Of a DNA stretch of 64,000 nucleotides, positions 23,801 through 29,800 are shown in pieces. The position numbers and the translations under genes are program-made. Under the pieces are notes generated by a model. It saw nothing but the letters and a program-made list of their open reading frames with translations, was not told the origin of the DNA and ran no database searches. The number at the start of each line of letters is the position of its first letter. Positions within the stretch are counted from its first letter, which is position 1. This DNA is from Ampullaceana balthica (lineage: Eukaryota > Mollusca > Gastropoda > Lymnaeidae), in assembly GCA_944989445.1 (NCBI GenBank), contig CALYLW010000208.1:190424-254423 (forward strand), in the 5' to 3' direction.

Positions 23801-26800
23801 GTCACCTCTGGCAGCACATTTCAGTGACAAGGTATGGGTCGCAAAACTTGCTTACCTGTGTGACATAGTCAGCCAGCTCAATGAACTCAATCTGTCTATT
23901 CAGGGGAAAATGACAACTTTTTTCAAGTTAGCTGACAAAGTAGCTGCATTTAAAGCCAAACTGGAGTTGTGGGAATGGCGAGTGAACAAAGGCATTTTGG
24001 ATATGTTTCAAACATTAGCAAGGATTCTAGGGGAGACTGTGCCTGAGCACTCTCTGTCTCACTTGGTTCACGATCACCTGTCTTTGCTTTTAAGCACTAC
24101 TTCCCAACCACAAAAGACCCAAGAACTCATTGATTTAACATTCTAGTAAATTAAAATATTAATTAATCTTTAATTCACTTTTTGTGTAACTTTATTTTAT
24201 TTTGAAGGCATGTTTAAGTACATTAAATTAAAACTATAAAATCAAAACAATCTAAAATACCTGTATAAACAATCAACGCAGCCGCAAACCATTACCCCCC
24301 CCCCACATCCTCCACCCACCCATACCCCCCAAGGTTAGTGGGCCGCCAATAAAATTATCAAACTTTTAGTGGTCCGCGACTTTAAAAAGGTTGGGGACCA
24401 CTGATGTAAGGAACCTGAGATTCCAAAGTAGTTAAGTTTTTTAAGTAAACTAAGATGGTGAACTTTGTCAAATGCTTTTGAGAAGTCTAGTAATATTGTA
24501 TCTATTTGATCATTTTTGTCCAAGCCTTTTGATAGTTCATCTATTAAACCTATTAATTGTGTTTCACATGATCTGTTTTTTCTAAAGCCGTGTTGATGTG
24601 GGTTTAGGGCATTATATTTGTCAAGGTGGTTAACTATTCTACTATATATTATGTGTTCTAGTAATTTACAGGTGATACTAGTAAGTGATACAGGCCTGTA
24701 ATTACCAGGGTCTGATTTATCCCCTTTCTTAAAGAGTGGACTTACATTAGCTAATTTCCAATCCTGGGGCACTTTACCCTGGTTTAGAGAGGCTTGAAAG
24801 AGAACTACAAGGATTGGGGACAGTTCATTGCTTAGTTCTTTTAATAATCTTGCAGGCAAATCATCTGGGCCAGTAGCTTTGTTTATTTTTAAGTTTTTTA
24901 GGAGTGAATGTATACCTATCTCATCTACAGTTATGTTACCTATTTCCTCCATTTTATTTAAATTTATTAAAACTTCCTTGTCGCCTGAGGCAGAAAAAGA
25001 TGATGCAAAATATGTGTTAAGGATATTAGCTTTAGTTTCATTATCATTATAGGTTTTATTATTTGAGCCTTTTAGTGTGGCTATTCCTGAAGGTTCCATT
25101 TTTTTAGATTTGATAAAGGACCATAAGTTTTTATTGTTATCTTTGGTAATTACATTGTTTATATATTCATTTTGGAGGTTCCGACTAAGTTTTTGTGTCA
25201 AGTGTTTAATCTTTAAGTATTTTTTGTGTATCCTATATGAATAGGTAGCTTTATATTTCTTAAATAAGTTCTCTTTTAGTTTGCATAGCTTTTTCAATCT
25301 AGAATTGAACCAGCATTTGTTAATTTTATTTGATGTTAGTTTTGTTGGAACATTCTCATCCATTATAGTTTTTAGATTTGTTTTTATATCTTTCCAAATT
25401 TCTTCTACTGGGCTATTTGTGTTAAATTTACTTAGGAAAGTTTGTTGGAAGTTAGCCGCTGATTGGTGTAGTTTTATTGAATTACATTTATTCCAAAGAT
25501 AGATTATTCTTCTAGGTATCTTATTAATTTTAGTTTTTATTGTATTGGTGACCCTAACAATATCATGGTCGGACAGTCCTGGAATTATTTTATAGTCTAA
25601 CACGAGTCCTGGTCTATTTGTTAGGAATAAATCTAGTGTTTTATTTTTCCTTGTTGCTGTTTTTACTATCTGTTCTAGGTTTATGTTGTTTATAGTGTCT
25701 AAAAAGTGTTCATTAATTTCTTTGTTAGTTTGATGGTTATCAATTGTATAATTTTTCCAATTTATATCTGGAAGATTAAAGTCCCCCATAATCCATAGAA
25801 CTGCATTTTTATTATTCTCTTTTATGAAAGTTAATTGACTACAAAGATTGTTCATGTATTCTGGGTTTGTATTCGGAGGTCTATATATACTGCCTACAAT
25901 AAGTGGGGATGAGTTTGGTGTAATTATTTTACAATAAATAGACTCTATATTAAAATTTTGCTGTGTAGTAATTTCTTCAGCTATGATATTTGATTTAATT
26001 GCAAGTAGCACTCCTCCATAATTGTCTGATCTGTCTTTCCTAAAAATATTATAATTGGTGTTTAAAATCTCAGAGTTATATATGTTGGGGTTCAACCAAG
26101 TTTCAGAACCAGCAATTATGTCTGGTTCTTCTGTTTTTATAAGTAGTTCTAAATCTGGAATTTTATTTTTTAAGCTTTGGAAATTAACTATTAGTGTTTT
26201 GAGAATGTTTTGATTATTATTATTATTAGATTTTTTATTGGTAATTTTATGGGTTTGTGTGGTTGGTTTCATTTTATCTAGTGGTTTATTTATAAAAGGA
26301 TTGGCCAAAACACTGTAAGAGTTTGTGGTGATAAGGTCCTTATAGTTAAATAAATCTGAACTGATTTGGGGCAACCCACAATGTATGCAGTGCCAAGATG
26401 CATATTTATTTCTTAGGCCTATTGCTTTGTGCTTTGGTGTGATAGAATGCAGGCATGCAATGTGGTACCATTCATTGCAGGTGTCACTCTGAATGGTTCC
26501 TTGTTTGGTAGTGCATGCCTTAATACAAATTTGACATTTAGATGATACTGGGCCTGGGTTAAGTTCTATGTCGCCTGAGAGGAGCAAAATTAAGATTAAG
26601 TGTTTTTGCTTATATCTACATATTTTATGTTTCCATTGTTTGAAGGAGATTTCCTTTATTGTGCTTAAGATAGAGGTGTAGTCAGTGTGCTTTGTGTTGT
26701 GGTGGTTTATAATTATTGATATATTACTCTGATTTTTAGGATGTTTGTTGGTTGACGTTAATGTCCTTAAAAGTAGTGTGGTTATTACTAAGACTAAGAT

Positions 26801-29800
26801 GAAAATTCTCATCAGAAAATCAGACGAACCCGGATGAAATCACATCAGACTCGCCATGCCAGACCTATCTTCCCGCTGGTACTGATTTTAAAAAATGTGT
26901 TAGATTAATCGGAAAAAAAATTAATCGATTATTCTATTATATATAACGCATACATATATCCGACTTCAGTGTGACCCCGTTAAGTTGCAATTTAGTTGTT
27001 TCACGTAATCGGTTGAGTCGTGGCAATCCCATGACTCCCAAATGTTGTGACGTAACACAGCAAATTCCTCTCAGGTTATGCAAGAAAAAAGGAAGAAAAA
27101 CAATGACAGTAAAAAGCAGGGGCGTAGCTAGAGGGGGCGGTACGCCCCGGGCGGCACACATTTATGGGCGGCATTTTTGGCATTTGAAAAGTGCAACCTA
27201 TTCCGACAACCATCCTTTTTACTAGTCTTATATGAACTTTCTTTGTAAGTTTAATCGGACATCCCATCCCACTATTGTTTTATAATTCATTCACGGGCCA
27301 GTTGAGTTCACGCGTTGACACCAACCGTCAATGTTCACACCCCCTACCGTCCCTACGCCCGGTTTTAAAACCAGGGGAGATAATTCTGTTTCAGTCTGTA
27401 AATGTCGCGTTTAAGTATAATCACTATTTTTTTGTTATGTCTCATATATAAGGGATTTATAGTCAAAAACTTTGTTTTACATCTATTTATTTCGATTTAC
27501 GTCTGCTAGAGTTAAACCTCAGCAGTCCGCCTTAGTGACCGGAATAACCCAATGTTGAACTATTTTCGATTTACAGTGAGTGTCGGATAATTCGGATAGG
27601 TCGGATAATTGGGATCAGTTCGCTCAAAATATTCGAATCGTTTAGAACGGAACAAATCCCATGACATTCTTGGTTTATATCTACGGTACTTTGATCAAAG
27701 GTAATCTGGCTTTGCACTTACTGTAAAATGTGTAAACTAAAAAGTAGAAAATAGAAATATATAAAAAAAACACTTTTTAAAAACTAGTCTTATATTAGAA
27801 ATGCACTAAAAAGTAGAAAATAAATTTAAAATTTGAAATTTACAGTCAGAAGAGACCTTTAGTTCCAAATTTATGAAAATGTAAAAGTTTAAAATGAGAC
27901 AGGAACGTTAAATCGTAGGTGAAATCGATTATCTCGTTGTTCGCCATGACTATAAGACTAGGGTGCTTGCTAGCATAGATATTGATATACTAAGTTTAAA
28001 CTGAGAAGGAGCTGTTCCTGAAAGTGTATAAGCACTACAAAATTGCTGACGCAAGTTAAGTGCGTTGTCTTAAAATATTGGTTCTGATAAGGTACTTAGA
28101 CCGTTGAATGTTTTCTCATCATTAAAACAATTTAATTGTTTCCCAAATTTCAAGTAAAATAGTGACTTCCAGTTGTTCAATTTCCTTTAGAAATCCTTCT
28201 TCTTCAAGTCGACAGTCACGTGGCTGATTTTCATTTGTTGCTAATTCTTACAGTGCTGCGATATTCTCATGGTATGAGTTATTAATTGTCCTTACATTAT
28301 CATGTCAGGCTGACCATCTTGTGTCAGACAAGGCTTTGTTAGCATGTATCAATTTCATATGTTTTTGAAGTCAATTTCAACGATGAGTAGATGCAACAAG
28401 CCGGGTATAAAGATTTTGCAGAAGACAAAAAAATCTGACCGCAGCAGTACAACATGCTGCTCTTTTCCCAACCAAATTAAAGGAATGAGCTGCGCACTGC
28501 ATATAATGAGCTACAATGAACTTCTCACGAAGAATAGCCTGGTTTCCGTTATACTTCCTACTCATTTGCAGCATTGCCGTATGACTGTCCAATGCATTTT
28601 CAGGGATTAGTACAAATATAACGGCCTGCATCTTTATTATACACTATAATTCATAATAAGTTTGGGGTCCTTAAATTATTGGGGGCTTTAGCCCGTTCAG
28701 CACCCCCCTTTTAATCCGCCATAGGGGGAGTGTCACGCATCTGTGACGATGTGGTACGAGGAGGGGGATGTTTGAGAAATGTGACGTCACATCAAAAACG
28801 CGCAACTTTAAATAAAAGTTCCACTTAAATATTTGATTGTTTACGATTTATTTAATTACGTTTTCAATGACTTCACGCGTGTTACGATATTACAGTGCAG
28901 ACTTACCCTAAATACATATTTAAATGGAGAAAAAAAAATTTGCAACATGCTAATTTTTATTGAGAAAATACGGCTTGGGGGCGGGTGTCAAAGCTTTGTG
29001 ACGTCATATCGTAAAAAAGGGGTGGGGTCTAAGTTTTTGTGACAAAGTATGACGCTGGGGGAGGGTGGGGTAAAAATCGGCAACCTCACGTGACGTCATT
29101 TATGGACGGTCCCTTCTGTCATGAAGGGGTGACACCATGAGCTACCGCCCCGGGTGACACCAACCCTAGTGACGCCTCTGTACCTAACTACAAGAAGAGG
29201 CATTATGGTTGAAAAACGGGGGAAAAGGCACCTTTGATCTATTAAAATTTATTCAACAGTATAGATTGGAAAATTCTGTACCCAACATTGAAATTTTGCT
29301 ATGAATTTTTCAACTATTGCTATCAGTGTCGCTAGTTGTGAAAGGAGCTTCTCCAAAATGAAGTTGATAAAAAATTATCTTCGTTCCACAATGAGCGATT
29401 AAAGACAACAAAATCTTGCAATACTGTCCATAAGATAAGATATTACAAATAATTTTAATTTTGATATCGTAATACACGATTTTTCTATTATGAAAGTTAG
29501 GAAAGTAAATGTATAAGTATGTTAACATACTAATGTACAGAGGTGTAACTGGGTTTTTGGACGCCCTTGGCTAATTTATTGTTGGCTCCTTTTATTTAGA
29601 AAAAAATTAAAAATTAGAGATTTAGCGGCGCCCTTTTGAACTGGCGCAGGCCGGCGCCCTTGGCAACTGCCCCAATGTCAAGCCGTTGTTACGCCACTGG
29701 TAATCATGTATACAATTTCTTTGTTTGTAAAAAAAAATAATTAATGTATAAATACAACATAAAAGAATAGTAATTGTTAATTATTATTTTATTTTTTTTT

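Larger units (their letters stand above)
21640..26850 (-). mobile_element. CR1/Jockey-like LINE, near complete, split by a hAT insertion
   Basis: The minus strand carries one reading frame (26812-24404 continuing at 22753-21776), then a short 3' UTR with GGACGCAATAATCTTCTG and GAAGGAGCGTCTGTAAACAG, and a GATAA tail (TTATC repeats, 21660-21712). The 5' edge is uncertain, near 26850. It lies antisense in intron 2 of the secreted-protein gene. Absence of stops in over 1100 codons suggests recent insertion. Confidence 0.9.
27117..29180. mobile_element. CAGGGGCGTAGC hAT element with nested insertions
   Basis: Left CAGGGGCGTAGCTAGAGG and right CCTAGTGACGCCTCTG are imperfect inverses, both next to a CCCCGGG core. 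It contains a ZMYM1-like transposase relic, an AAATCCC family 3' fragment (about 27375-27480) and a 5'-truncated GGGGCCGTCC MITE. No matching 8-bp flanks are visible, so the pairing of ends is tentative. Confidence 0.55.

Noticed and set aside
24335..24403. C-terminal residues of the 825-codon LINE frame
   Set aside because: They are translated hAT sequence, not LINE protein.
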